Positions 8,074 to 13,947 of a stretch of 17,378 nucleotides of DNA are shown one piece after another (the first letter of the stretch is position 1; every line of letters starts with the position of its first letter). Under the pieces are notes generated by a model that was not told where the DNA came from, searched no databases, and saw only the letters and a program-made list of their open reading frames with translations. A program made the translations under genes and the position numbers. The DNA is from Alphaproteobacteria bacterium (lineage in GTDB: Bacteria > Pseudomonadota > Alphaproteobacteria > JALRGP01), in NCBI GenBank assembly GCA_023259685.1, contig JALRGP010000009.1, positions 1 to 17,378 of the forward strand, in the 5' to 3' direction.

Positions 8074-8160
8074 AAGATCCAACTTCATCCAAAGATGCGT
8101 TCGCTCTAGCATCATCTCTCTTTTTGTCGTCCCGTCTTCACGGGCACGACAAGAGGATGA
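8074..8160. repeat. Palindromic, dispersed-repeat-like element with a strong hairpin
   Basis: The core (8124-8152) folds into a stem of about 12 bp with one bulged base (C8145) and a CTTC loop (GAAG on the minus strand). It is much more GC-rich than its surroundings. Neither side has a U tract, so it is not a canonical terminator for fliW. The flank continues with a non-palindromic segment rich in CATC/GATG words. This build, a GC-rich hairpin around CCGTGAAGACGGG plus a fixed flank, resembles short interspersed palindromic repeats common in alphaproteobacterial genomes. Only one full copy is in this window, so the repeat status is inference. Confidence 0.45.
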
Positions 8161-8202
8161 AAAATAAAAGTACAACAACGTTAGTTGGATATGCAAAATA
8201 TC

Positions 8203-8631
8203 TTAAATTGCTATTTTTTGAAAATCCATATGGCTACTTTCATTTAAAATAATTTGAAAAGCTTTTTGTTGCTCAGGAATAACCAAAATTGGCGATCTCG
8301 TGTGGGCACAAAATCCTAATCTCTGATTTCCGCTAATAAAATTAAACAGTATGATGTTTTGTAGCGATATTTTGCAGCGTTTCACTGTAGATTTTAAAAA
8401 ATTAGTAGAAAATTTAATGTCTTGATACACAAAATGATCTAAATCATCACACAAGTGATAGCGAATCATCCAAAATTTAATCACTTGATCATCGACAGCG
8501 CCGTATTTACGACATTCCATCTTGTACAGATCATCTTTTGCGTGAGTAATTTTAAAATGTTTTTCTTTGATGCCGGTGATACCGTTGGGAACATTAACCC
8601 ATATTTCTGAAAAAGGTGTAGATAATGACAT
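8203..8631 (-). CDS. fliW: FliW-like flagellar assembly factor (divergent)
   Basis: The 142-residue protein is a plausible but divergent FliW. In other bacteria FliW binds flagellin and antagonises the translational regulator CsrA. The best evidence is the C-terminal half, where GNQRLGFCAHTRSPILVIPEQQKAFQIIL (residues about 101-130) follows the family pattern of a beta-strand, then N-x-R-x-P-I-x-I, then a Q-x-I-L strand. The N-terminal VNVPNGITGIKE resembles the family's FPEGLPGFE turn. Context supports it: the ATG lies 3 bases after the flgL stop, its AAGGAT ribosome binding site overlaps the end of flgL, and flgL-fliW is a classic order in Firmicutes and epsilonproteobacteria. There is no csrA next to it. 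The middle of the protein aligns poorly, so the call is moderate. Confidence 0.6.
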   Translation of the reverse strand: MSLSTPFSEIWVNVPNGITGIKEKHFKITHAKDDLYKMECRKYGAVDDQVIKFWMIRYHLCDDLDHFVYQDIKFSTNFLKSTVKRCKISLQNIILFNFISGNQRLGFCAHTRSPILVIPEQQKAFQIILNESSHMDFQKIAI

Positions 8632-8634
8632 GGT

Positions 8635-9555
8635 TTATATCCTTGAAAAAGTGTCTAAAAATTGTTTTTGCTGATTGAGATTATTAACAAATAAATCTCG
8701 CATTAATTCCATTTGTGTTTGGCGATCTTTAAATTTCGCAAGGACAATGTCCGGATCATCCATGCTGTACTTGTTATAAAGAGTCGTGAGTTCTGTAATT
8801 GTATAAGAAATGTCAGCAATATCGTTTTGCAAAGTTTGATAATAAAAAATGGATGAAGCTTCCAGTGTATGCAACTGGTGCGATGCATGTGTCACCACAT
8901 CCATTGTTGTTTGAAAGATTGGATTATCAATTATAGTGTCGATTTTTAAGGTTTTAGCCATCCTAAGGGATCTAATAATACCCTCGATAGCAGGATGATC
9001 TGCGGTGATGCGCACAGGTTCAATCATATTGATGTCATTGGTATAAACATCCAGATTTTTCACAGAAACACCTTGAAAATAAGATGTATCCTCATTGTAA
9101 GGAGGACGCAAAGGAGGCAAATCATTGAGCGACGCAACGGCTTTTGTTTGAGTATGGGTTCCAGCAAAAACAAACTCGTTTTGATGAATTGTATTCAAAG
9201 TATGTGTTAAACGATCTAACATTGATTCAATTTGCATAGGGTAGCTGTAGTCTTGATTCGATAAGCTTGAATTCATATGAGATAATAATCCATTAAATTC
9301 AATGGCTATTGATGATATGTCGTGCAAGGAATTTAAATATACATTTTGTCTTGCTGATAATAATTCATTATTTTTTAAATAATTATTTAATAATGACAAT
9401 TGAGATTCCGTTTGAAGGCAGGTGTACACATCATTGGTTTGGGAATAATAAAATCCACGCCCTTTGGTGGCAAGTTTTTGCTCCAACGTTAATAGATCAT
9501 CTTTTTGGTAAGACCAATAAGAATTTTGCGAAACCATTAAAGGATAAGATGGCAT
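8635..9555 (-). CDS. flgL: Flagellar hook-filament junction protein FlgL (HAP3) / flagellin-like
   Basis: FlgL joins the hook to the filament. The 306-residue chain has the flagellin-family architecture: an amphipathic N-terminal helical region (about 15-120, with LLSARQNVYLNSLHDISSIAIEFNGLL), a variable centre, and a C-terminal helix (about 255-306, ending in NNLNQQKQFLDTFSRI). The segment NEFVFAGTHTQTKAV (126-140) is the characteristic FlgL turn (GRYLFAGT in others), which favours FlgL over flagellin. It is divergent: the conserved N-terminal flagellin residues are hard to recognise. The ATG at 9555 is supported by a sigma-54-type promoter about 30 bases upstream. fliW follows after 3 bases, so the two form an operon. 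A minor flagellin cannot be wholly excluded. Confidence 0.82.
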   Translation of the reverse strand: MPSYPLMVSQNSYWSYQKDDLLTLEQKLATKGRGFYYSQTNDVYTCLQTESQLSLLNNYLKNNELLSARQNVYLNSLHDISSIAIEFNGLLSHMNSSLSNQDYSYPMQIESMLDRLTHTLNTIHQNEFVFAGTHTQTKAVASLNDLPPLRPPYNEDTSYFQGVSVKNLDVYTNDINMIEPVRITADHPAIEGIIRSLRMAKTLKIDTIIDNPIFQTTMDVVTHASHQLHTLEASSIFYYQTLQNDIADISYTITELTTLYNKYSMDDPDIVLAKFKDRQTQMELMRDLFVNNLNQQKQFLDTFSRI

Positions 9556-9586
9556 TCATCATGCAATTAAAGAATTTTTTATCAAG

Positions 9587-9603
9587 TTGCAATAATCATG
9601 CCT
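9587..9603 (-). promoter_or_regulatory. Sigma-54-type (-24/-12) promoter of flgL-fliW
   Basis: Read on the minus strand the site is AGGCATGATTATTGCAA. GG and GC are separated by exactly 10 bases, with GGCATG at -24 and TTGCA at -12, one or two mismatches from TGGCACG-N4-TTGCA. The predicted transcript start is near 9577, about 22 bases before the flgL ATG, the same layout as for flgI. It shares the divergent flgL/dps gap with the dps -10 element. Confidence 0.7.
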
Positions 9604-9614
9604 GTTTAAAAATT

Positions 9615-9623
9615 TGATATAAT
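9615..9623 (+). promoter_or_regulatory. dps: Extended -10 promoter element of dps
   Basis: TGATATAAT is a perfect extended -10 (TGnTATAAT), 25 bases before the dps TTG start. No good -35 is found 16-18 bases upstream, which is acceptable for an extended -10 promoter. It would drive dps and the three overlapping genes after it. Confidence 0.5.
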
Positions 9624-9648
9624 TAAAATAAAACAGTGGTGTATTGCA

Positions 9649-10116
9649 TTGCAACTATCTTCTACGGATCTTACCAATTCTATCCAAATATTAAATGATT
9701 TATTGGCACATAGTTATTCATTGTATTTAAAAACACAAAATGCCCATTGGAACGTTCAAGGACCATCATTTTACATGCTGCATCTGCTATTTGAATCCCA
9801 ATATCAATCATTACAAAATGCGATTGATGAAATAGCAGAACGTATTAGAACATTGGACGGTGTTATCGAGGCATCTTTTCAAAAATTTCATCAAAAATCT
9901 GGAGTGAAAGAATGCGCTGATGATTATAAAGATAGATATATTTTAAATGTATTGGTTAATGATCACGACTATATGATTCAACACATCAGAGATTTATTAA
10001 AAAAAATAGAAAAATATCATGATGATGGCACAAAAGATTTACTGACATCACGGTTAAAGGACCATGAAAAAATGCATTGGTTTTTAAAAAGTCACATAAA
10101 GTTTGATAACAAATGA
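9649..10116 (+). CDS. dps: Dps family ferroxidase / DNA-protecting protein
   Basis: Dps forms a 12-subunit shell that oxidises and stores iron and guards DNA against oxidative damage. The 155-residue chain shows the family core TQNAHWNVQGP (29-39), HLLFESQY (45-52) and IDEIAERIRTL (59-69). The four ferroxidase ligands H33, H45, D60 and E64 have the same spacing as E. coli H51, H63, D78 and E82. The N-terminus is short and lacks the lysine-rich DNA-binding tail, so it may act mainly as a mini-ferritin. The start is a TTG at 9649; no in-frame ATG or GTG lies upstream within the leader. Its stop overlaps the next ATG (ATGA), linking it to the RNase D gene. Confidence 0.94.
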   Translation: MQLSSTDLTNSIQILNDLLAHSYSLYLKTQNAHWNVQGPSFYMLHLLFESQYQSLQNAIDEIAERIRTLDGVIEASFQKFHQKSGVKECADDYKDRYILNVLVNDHDYMIQHIRDLLKKIEKYHDDGTKDLLTSRLKDHEKMHWFLKSHIKFDNK

Positions 10117-10748
10117 CAAAAGATCACAATTTTACCCTGTTAGAATATGATTTGTATCATCTTAACGACAACATATCGTCCATTGCAATTGATACGGAGG
10201 CCATGGGCTTGTCGTTGCATAGGGATCGTTTATGCCTTGTGCAGATTTATACGAATGATAGCCAAACATATTTAATTCATTTCCCAAAACCAATTTTTGA
10301 TAAATCTCCTAACTTAAAGCATGTCCTCACCAATCCTCAGATTTTAAAAATTTTTCATTATGGGCGATTTGATATGGCCATTTTAATGAAGAGTTTTGAT
10401 ATCAAGATTCATCATGTTTTTTGCACAAAAATTGCATCTCGTTTGGCTAGAACGTTTACCGACAAACACAGCCTGAAAGACCTATGCAAAGAATTATTAA
10501 ACGTTGAACTGCAAAAAAATGAGCAAACATCAGATTGGGGAGGAAATTTAAATCACAAACAATTAAAATATGCATCAAATGACGTGATTTATCTTCAGCA
10601 AATCAAAGACATTTTACAAAAAATGCTCATCAGAGAAAATCGTTTGGATATGGCCCAAGCGTGCTTCGATTTTTTAACCACACGTGCGTATATGGACATT
10701 GTGGCCGGTGAAAATTTTGATGTCTTTCCTTATAAAATGTTGAGATAA
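10113..10748 (+). CDS. rnd: Ribonuclease D-like 3'-5' exonuclease (short, DEDDy)
   Basis: RNase D-type enzymes trim the 3' ends of tRNA and other stable RNAs. The 211-residue protein is the short form found in alphaproteobacteria: one DEDDy exonuclease domain without HRDC domains. The active-site residues are visible: D27 and E29 in IAIDTEAMGL, D87 in FHYGRFDMAIL, and Y153/D157 in YASNDVIYL. The signature QTSDWGG (138-144) is also present. The ATG overlaps the dps stop by 4 bases, implying coupled translation. A COQ9-like gene starts 10 bases after its stop. Confidence 0.92.
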   Translation: MTKDHNFTLLEYDLYHLNDNISSIAIDTEAMGLSLHRDRLCLVQIYTNDSQTYLIHFPKPIFDKSPNLKHVLTNPQILKIFHYGRFDMAILMKSFDIKIHHVFCTKIASRLARTFTDKHSLKDLCKELLNVELQKNEQTSDWGGNLNHKQLKYASNDVIYLQQIKDILQKMLIRENRLDMAQACFDFLTTRAYMDIVAGENFDVFPYKMLR

Positions 10749-10758
10749 TCGAGTTTTC

Positions 10759-11229
10759 ATGAGGTTAGCAATAATCAAAATGATGATGAAAGAACCCGTT
10801 TCCAACTGGGATTCTTGGTGTTTAAAAAAATATGCTCATGATGATTTTTTAATGATACGAAAACGTTTTCCAAGTGCGACTCATATGATTGGATATTGTT
10901 TACATCAAAAAATTCCACTGTCACATGATTCTTTGCAACATGATATTTTCACAATTGGCGTTTATTATCTAGAGTTTTTTTATAAATATTTAAAAATTGT
11001 GAGGAAAATATGGGAGTATTGTTTGTCATCTTTATCGATGTCCGTGTTTCTGTACGAAAGATTGTTGGGCATTTTTAAAAATATTCAATTATCAACGTCT
11101 TTTAATCATTATCAGAAAATTATTTTTTATTTTATTATTGTGACCATCGATTTAATTAAAAATGGTGATCTGGATGTGGCTCTGATGACATGGGATCAGC
11201 GTGTCCAAGATTTATGTCCGCAAACATGA
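10759..11229 (+). CDS. COQ9-like protein (probable ubiquinone biosynthesis accessory factor)
   Basis: This 156-residue protein is weakly conserved but follows the COQ9 plan. COQ9 has a TetR-like fold, binds lipid and assists COQ7 in hydroxylating ubiquinone precursors. The C-terminal half is the best match: FNHYQKIIFYFIIVTIDLIKNGDLDVALMTWDQRVQDL (about residues 114-151) mirrors the family's FN-x-Y-x-K-R helix and the terminal WAFLDRRI helix. An early W-x-x-W with an FP-containing helix (KRFPSATHM) resembles the N-terminal HTH-like part. It is very hydrophobic and AT-driven. The start could be 10759 or one of the ATGs at 10780-10786. The stop overlaps the trmL ATG (ATGA). If not COQ9, its function is unknown. 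Confidence 0.55.
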   Translation: MRLAIIKMMMKEPVSNWDSWCLKKYAHDDFLMIRKRFPSATHMIGYCLHQKIPLSHDSLQHDIFTIGVYYLEFFYKYLKIVRKIWEYCLSSLSMSVFLYERLLGIFKNIQLSTSFNHYQKIIFYFIIVTIDLIKNGDLDVALMTWDQRVQDLCPQT

Positions 11230-11654
11230 TGATTGCACTTTTTGAACCAGAAATCCCCCAAAATACCGGCACAATTATTCGTACATGCGCCTGTTTTGAG
11301 ATACCTCTGCACCTCATCGAACCCTTAGGATTTTCATTGTCAGATAAATATTTAAAAAGATCCGCTATGGATTATAATGAGTTAGCCCACGTCAAACGGC
11401 ACTCTGATTGGAATGAATTTGTACAGTCCACTACATCCCAAAGACTTGTTCTGGTGGATGTGAAGGGTGAATCATCTTACCTTGATTTTGAGCCCCAACC
11501 TCATGATCTGTTTATTTTTGGCAAAGAAAGTTGTGGAGTTCCCGCAGCAATTTTTAACGCAATACCAAATCGCATATCAATCCCCATGCGAACAGGTCGA
11601 TCTTTGAATTTAGCGATGAGTGTTGCCATGATCATCAGTCGTTTCCAAATGTAA
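11226..11654 (+). CDS. trmL: tRNA (cytidine(34)-2'-O)-methyltransferase TrmL
   Basis: TrmL is a SPOUT methyltransferase that adds a 2'-O-methyl group to the wobble base of certain leucine tRNAs. From the ATG at 11226 the protein has 142 residues (157 in E. coli, which has a longer tail). It begins MMIALFEPEIPQNTGTIIRT, containing motif 1 (NTG-x-x-x-R, 13-19), and has motif 2 FGKESCGVP (98-106) and motif 3 IPMRTGRSLNLAMSVAMI (119-136), which together form the SAM-binding trefoil knot. A longer frame from 11190 exists, but the ATGA overlap with the preceding gene and the family's N-terminus favour 11226. It is the last gene of the dps cluster. Confidence 0.93.
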   Translation: MMIALFEPEIPQNTGTIIRTCACFEIPLHLIEPLGFSLSDKYLKRSAMDYNELAHVKRHSDWNEFVQSTTSQRLVLVDVKGESSYLDFEPQPHDLFIFGKESCGVPAAIFNAIPNRISIPMRTGRSLNLAMSVAMIISRFQM

Positions 11655-11699
11655 TACCAAAGATCCTTATAAGCGCATGCGAAACCAGCAAAGATTAGC

Positions 11700-11705
11700 T
11701 ATAAT
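11700..11705 (+). promoter_or_regulatory. gpmI: Possible -10 box of gpmI
   Basis: A perfect TATAAT lies 30 bases before the gpmI GTG start in the 80-base gap after trmL. No good -35 is found at the right distance, so this is only a candidate. Confidence 0.35.
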
Positions 11706-11734
11706 AGACATAGGGATTTGTAAAAAATCAACAC

Positions 11735-13180
11735 GTGAAACCAGTTGTTTTATGTATATTGGATGGGTGGGGAATCGACCAAACGTCTCAATGGGATGCA
11801 ACACGCGAAGCGGTATTTTTTAAGGATTTGTGTCATAAATATCCATCCACAACCCTTCATGCGTCAGAGTCTTATGTAGGGTTGCCAGCTGGTCAAATGG
11901 GCAACAGCGAGGTTGGTCACACAACAATTGGTCTTGGACGTGTGGTTTTGCAAGATTTGGAACGTATCAATCAAAACCTCAATGATGATATGCCTCAGTT
12001 GGAAAATTTGTTAAAAACACAGGGGACGATTCATCTTATGGGGCTGCTATCCAAGGGAGGTGTCCATTCTCATATGAATCATTTCCAAAAAGCCATTAAC
12101 ATTCTTCACAAACATCAAAAAAAGTGTATCTTGCATATTTTTTTAGATGGTCGCGATACACCTCCCAAACAAGCCCTTGAAGATTTAAAAAATCTTGATT
12201 CAAAAGGATATGCCTTTGGAACAATGATGGGACGTTTTTATGCAATGGATCGGGATCAACGTTTTGGTCGAACAAAACAAGCCTACGACGCGATGATGTT
12301 TCAAAAAGCAGATTATTATTTTAATTCACCAGAAAAAGCCATTGAGTTTTTTTACGCCCAAGATATTACCGATGAGTTTATCCCCCCTTGTGTATTTTTG
12401 CCGTCCCACATTAAAAATGGTGACAGTTTATGGATGATCAATTTCAGATCCGATCGCGTGCGACAATTATTGAACACATTATTGAATAAAAAATTTAATG
12501 AATTTCATACGGCTCATATTCAGTTCGATCATGCCATTGCTATGACATCTTATTCGCATGATTTAGATCAATTAATGACCGTTCTTTTTAAAAAAGAACA
12601 TCATCATGGCGGACTGGGAGAGATTGTCTCGCAAAAAAATATACCGCAATTGCGCATCGCCGAAACGGAAAAATATGCTCATGTTACATTTTTTTTTAAT
12701 GGCGGCCAGGAAGACCCCTTCCCTCTTGAGGATCGCATTTTAATTCCTTCGCCCAAGGTAAAAACCTATGATCTTGAACCAAACATGAGTGCGGTTGCCA
12801 TCACTGATATCCTTATCGACAAGATAAAAGAAAAAAAATATGGTTTCATTGTGGTGAATTACGCTAATGCAGACATGGTGGGTCATAGTGGTCGTTACGA
12901 AGAAACGAAAAGAGCCATTCTTTGTTTGGATGAGTGTGTCAAACGCTTAAGCGATTGTTGTTTAAAGGAGGATGTCTCTTTAATTGTAACTTCCGACCAT
13001 GGGAATGCTGAATGTATGAGGGATGCTATTACAAATGGGCCTCATACGGCCCACACACTGAATCCAGTGCCATTAGTTATTGTCGATAGCAATGCCGATT
13101 CATCATGGCTACCCAAATTCGGAGGATTAAAGAATGTTCAAGACATTGTGTTAAAGGCAATGTTTCACGTGAAACAATAG
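11735..13180 (+). CDS. gpmI: 2,3-bisphosphoglycerate-independent phosphoglycerate mutase
   Basis: GpmI interconverts 3- and 2-phosphoglycerate in lower glycolysis through a phosphoserine intermediate and two metal ions. The 481 residues (usual about 510) show VVLCILDGWG (4-13), the catalytic serine S58 in GNSEVGHTTIGLGRV, LFLDGRDTPP in the phosphatase insert, the HHGGLGEI and ETEKYAHVTFFFNGG motifs, NYANADMVGHSG, and SDHGNAE. The start is a GTG at 11735 (M-K-P-V-V-L-C), the only start giving the family N-terminus. The C-terminus MFHVKQ is the translation of a parS site that overlaps the end of the gene. map follows 8 bases after the stop. Together with gap this shows lower glycolysis or gluconeogenesis is retained. 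Confidence 0.95.
   Translation: MKPVVLCILDGWGIDQTSQWDATREAVFFKDLCHKYPSTTLHASESYVGLPAGQMGNSEVGHTTIGLGRVVLQDLERINQNLNDDMPQLENLLKTQGTIHLMGLLSKGGVHSHMNHFQKAINILHKHQKKCILHIFLDGRDTPPKQALEDLKNLDSKGYAFGTMMGRFYAMDRDQRFGRTKQAYDAMMFQKADYYFNSPEKAIEFFYAQDITDEFIPPCVFLPSHIKNGDSLWMINFRSDRVRQLLNTLLNKKFNEFHTAHIQFDHAIAMTSYSHDLDQLMTVLFKKEHHHGGLGEIVSQKNIPQLRIAETEKYAHVTFFFNGGQEDPFPLEDRILIPSPKVKTYDLEPNMSAVAITDILIDKIKEKKYGFIVVNYANADMVGHSGRYEETKRAILCLDECVKRLSDCCLKEDVSLIVTSDHGNAECMRDAITNGPHTAHTLNPVPLVIVDSNADSSWLPKFGGLKNVQDIVLKAMFHVKQ
13161..13176. promoter_or_regulatory. parS site 1 (ParB-binding centromere)
   Basis: TGTTTCACGTGAAACA is a perfect 16-bp palindrome identical to the widely conserved chromosomal parS consensus. 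It lies in the last codons of gpmI (read as FHVKQ) and 12 bases before the map ATG. ParB loads here and spreads on DNA to guide origin segregation with ParA. A second perfect copy lies 753 bases away. Confidence 0.92.
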
Positions 13181-13188
13181 GAGAAAAA

Positions 13189-13911
13189 ATGATTCAAAAA
13201 ATGAGAGCAGCAGGGAAATTAACATCAGAAACCCTCGATTTTATTGCACCTTATGTCAAAGAAGATGTGTCCACAGATGCGTTAAATCAATTATGTCATG
13301 ATTTTATTGTGTCCCACGGTGCGATTCCTGCGCCACTCAATTACAAGGGCTTTCCCAAAAGCATCTGCACATCCATCAACCATGTCGTTTGCCATGGAAT
13401 ACCAGGCCCCAAAAAATTAAAAAATGGCGACATTGTGAATATTGATGTGACCGTCATTTTGGATGGTTATCATGGGGATGCAAGTCGAATGTTTAAAATT
13501 GGAAAAACATCTAAACTCGCCAATCATTTGATTCAGGTCACCTATGATGCTCTCATGGTTGGTATAGAATCGGCTCAGCCTGGAAAAAATATTGGGGATA
13601 TTGGTTTTAAAATTCAATCTTACGTGGAAAAATATGGCTTTAGTGTGGTCAGAGATTTTTGTGGGCACGGTATCGGAACGGAATTTCATTGTGCTCCAGA
13701 AGTTCGTCATTTTGGAAAAAAAGGAAGTGGCCCAAAGATTCAAGAGGGAATGTTTTTTACCATAGAACCTATGGTTAATGCCGGAAAGTATTATACAAAA
13801 GTTTTATCTGACGGATGGACGGCGGTGACATCTGATGGATCTCTGTCGGCTCAGTGGGAGCATACAATTGCCATCACGGAACATGGTCCAGAAATTTTAA
13901 CATTATCATAA
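13189..13911 (+). CDS. map: Type I methionine aminopeptidase
   Basis: Map removes the N-terminal methionine from nascent proteins. The reading frame is open further upstream (from 13105), but AGGAG at 13179-13183 is 5 bases before the ATG at 13189, and the family N-terminus IQKMRAAGKL fits, so I choose 13189 (240 residues). The dinuclear metal ligands are present: two Asp in NIDVTVILDGYHGDAS (positions equivalent to E. coli D97 and D108), His in CGHGIGTEFH (H171), Glu in FTIEPMVN (E204), and Glu in SAQWEHTI (E235). It lacks about 12 N-terminal residues compared with E. coli Map. The gene is bracketed by two parS sites, one 12 bases before its start and one 2 bases after its stop. Confidence 0.96.
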   Translation: MIQKMRAAGKLTSETLDFIAPYVKEDVSTDALNQLCHDFIVSHGAIPAPLNYKGFPKSICTSINHVVCHGIPGPKKLKNGDIVNIDVTVILDGYHGDASRMFKIGKTSKLANHLIQVTYDALMVGIESAQPGKNIGDIGFKIQSYVEKYGFSVVRDFCGHGIGTEFHCAPEVRHFGKKGSGPKIQEGMFFTIEPMVNAGKYYTKVLSDGWTAVTSDGSLSAQWEHTIAITEHGPEILTLS

Positions 13912-13913
13912 AA

Positions 13914-13929
13914 TGTTTCACGTGAAACA
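13914..13929. promoter_or_regulatory. parS site 2 (ParB-binding centromere)
   Basis: This is a second exact copy of TGTTTCACGTGAAACA, in the 36-base gap between map and pntAA. Flanking A and T runs extend the perfect palindrome to 24 bp (13910-13933). With the T run after it, the palindrome could also form a terminator-like hairpin for map, but the exact parS core is the better explanation. Confidence 0.94.
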
Positions 13930-13947
13930 TTTTTAAAGGAGAAAAAA

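Larger units (their letters stand above)
7852..8202. other. 351-base intergenic region between rpsT and fliW
   Basis: Both flanking genes are on the minus strand. The region holds the rpsT promoter, a palindromic repeat-like element (8074-8160), and a 13-bp inverted repeat whose copies lie at 7949-7961 and 8092-8104. A short minus-strand reading frame across 8002-8196 is a translation of the repeat and is not called as a gene. A csrA gene, which often follows fliW in other bacteria, is absent here. Confidence 0.6.

Noticed and set aside
8002..8196. Minus-strand reading frame of 64 codons downstream of fliW, considered as csrA or a small gene
   Set aside because: It is the translation of the palindromic repeat-like element and its flank, has no CsrA motifs and no ribosome binding site.
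11190..11225. Upstream extension of trmL
   Set aside because: The family N-terminus and ATGA overlap with the previous stop fit 11226; the extra 12 residues are COQ9-gene sequence in another frame.
13105..13188. Upstream extension of map that would add 28 residues
   Set aside because: It overlaps gpmI, translates the parS site, and is not supported by the family N-terminus; AGGAG five bases before 13189 decides the start.
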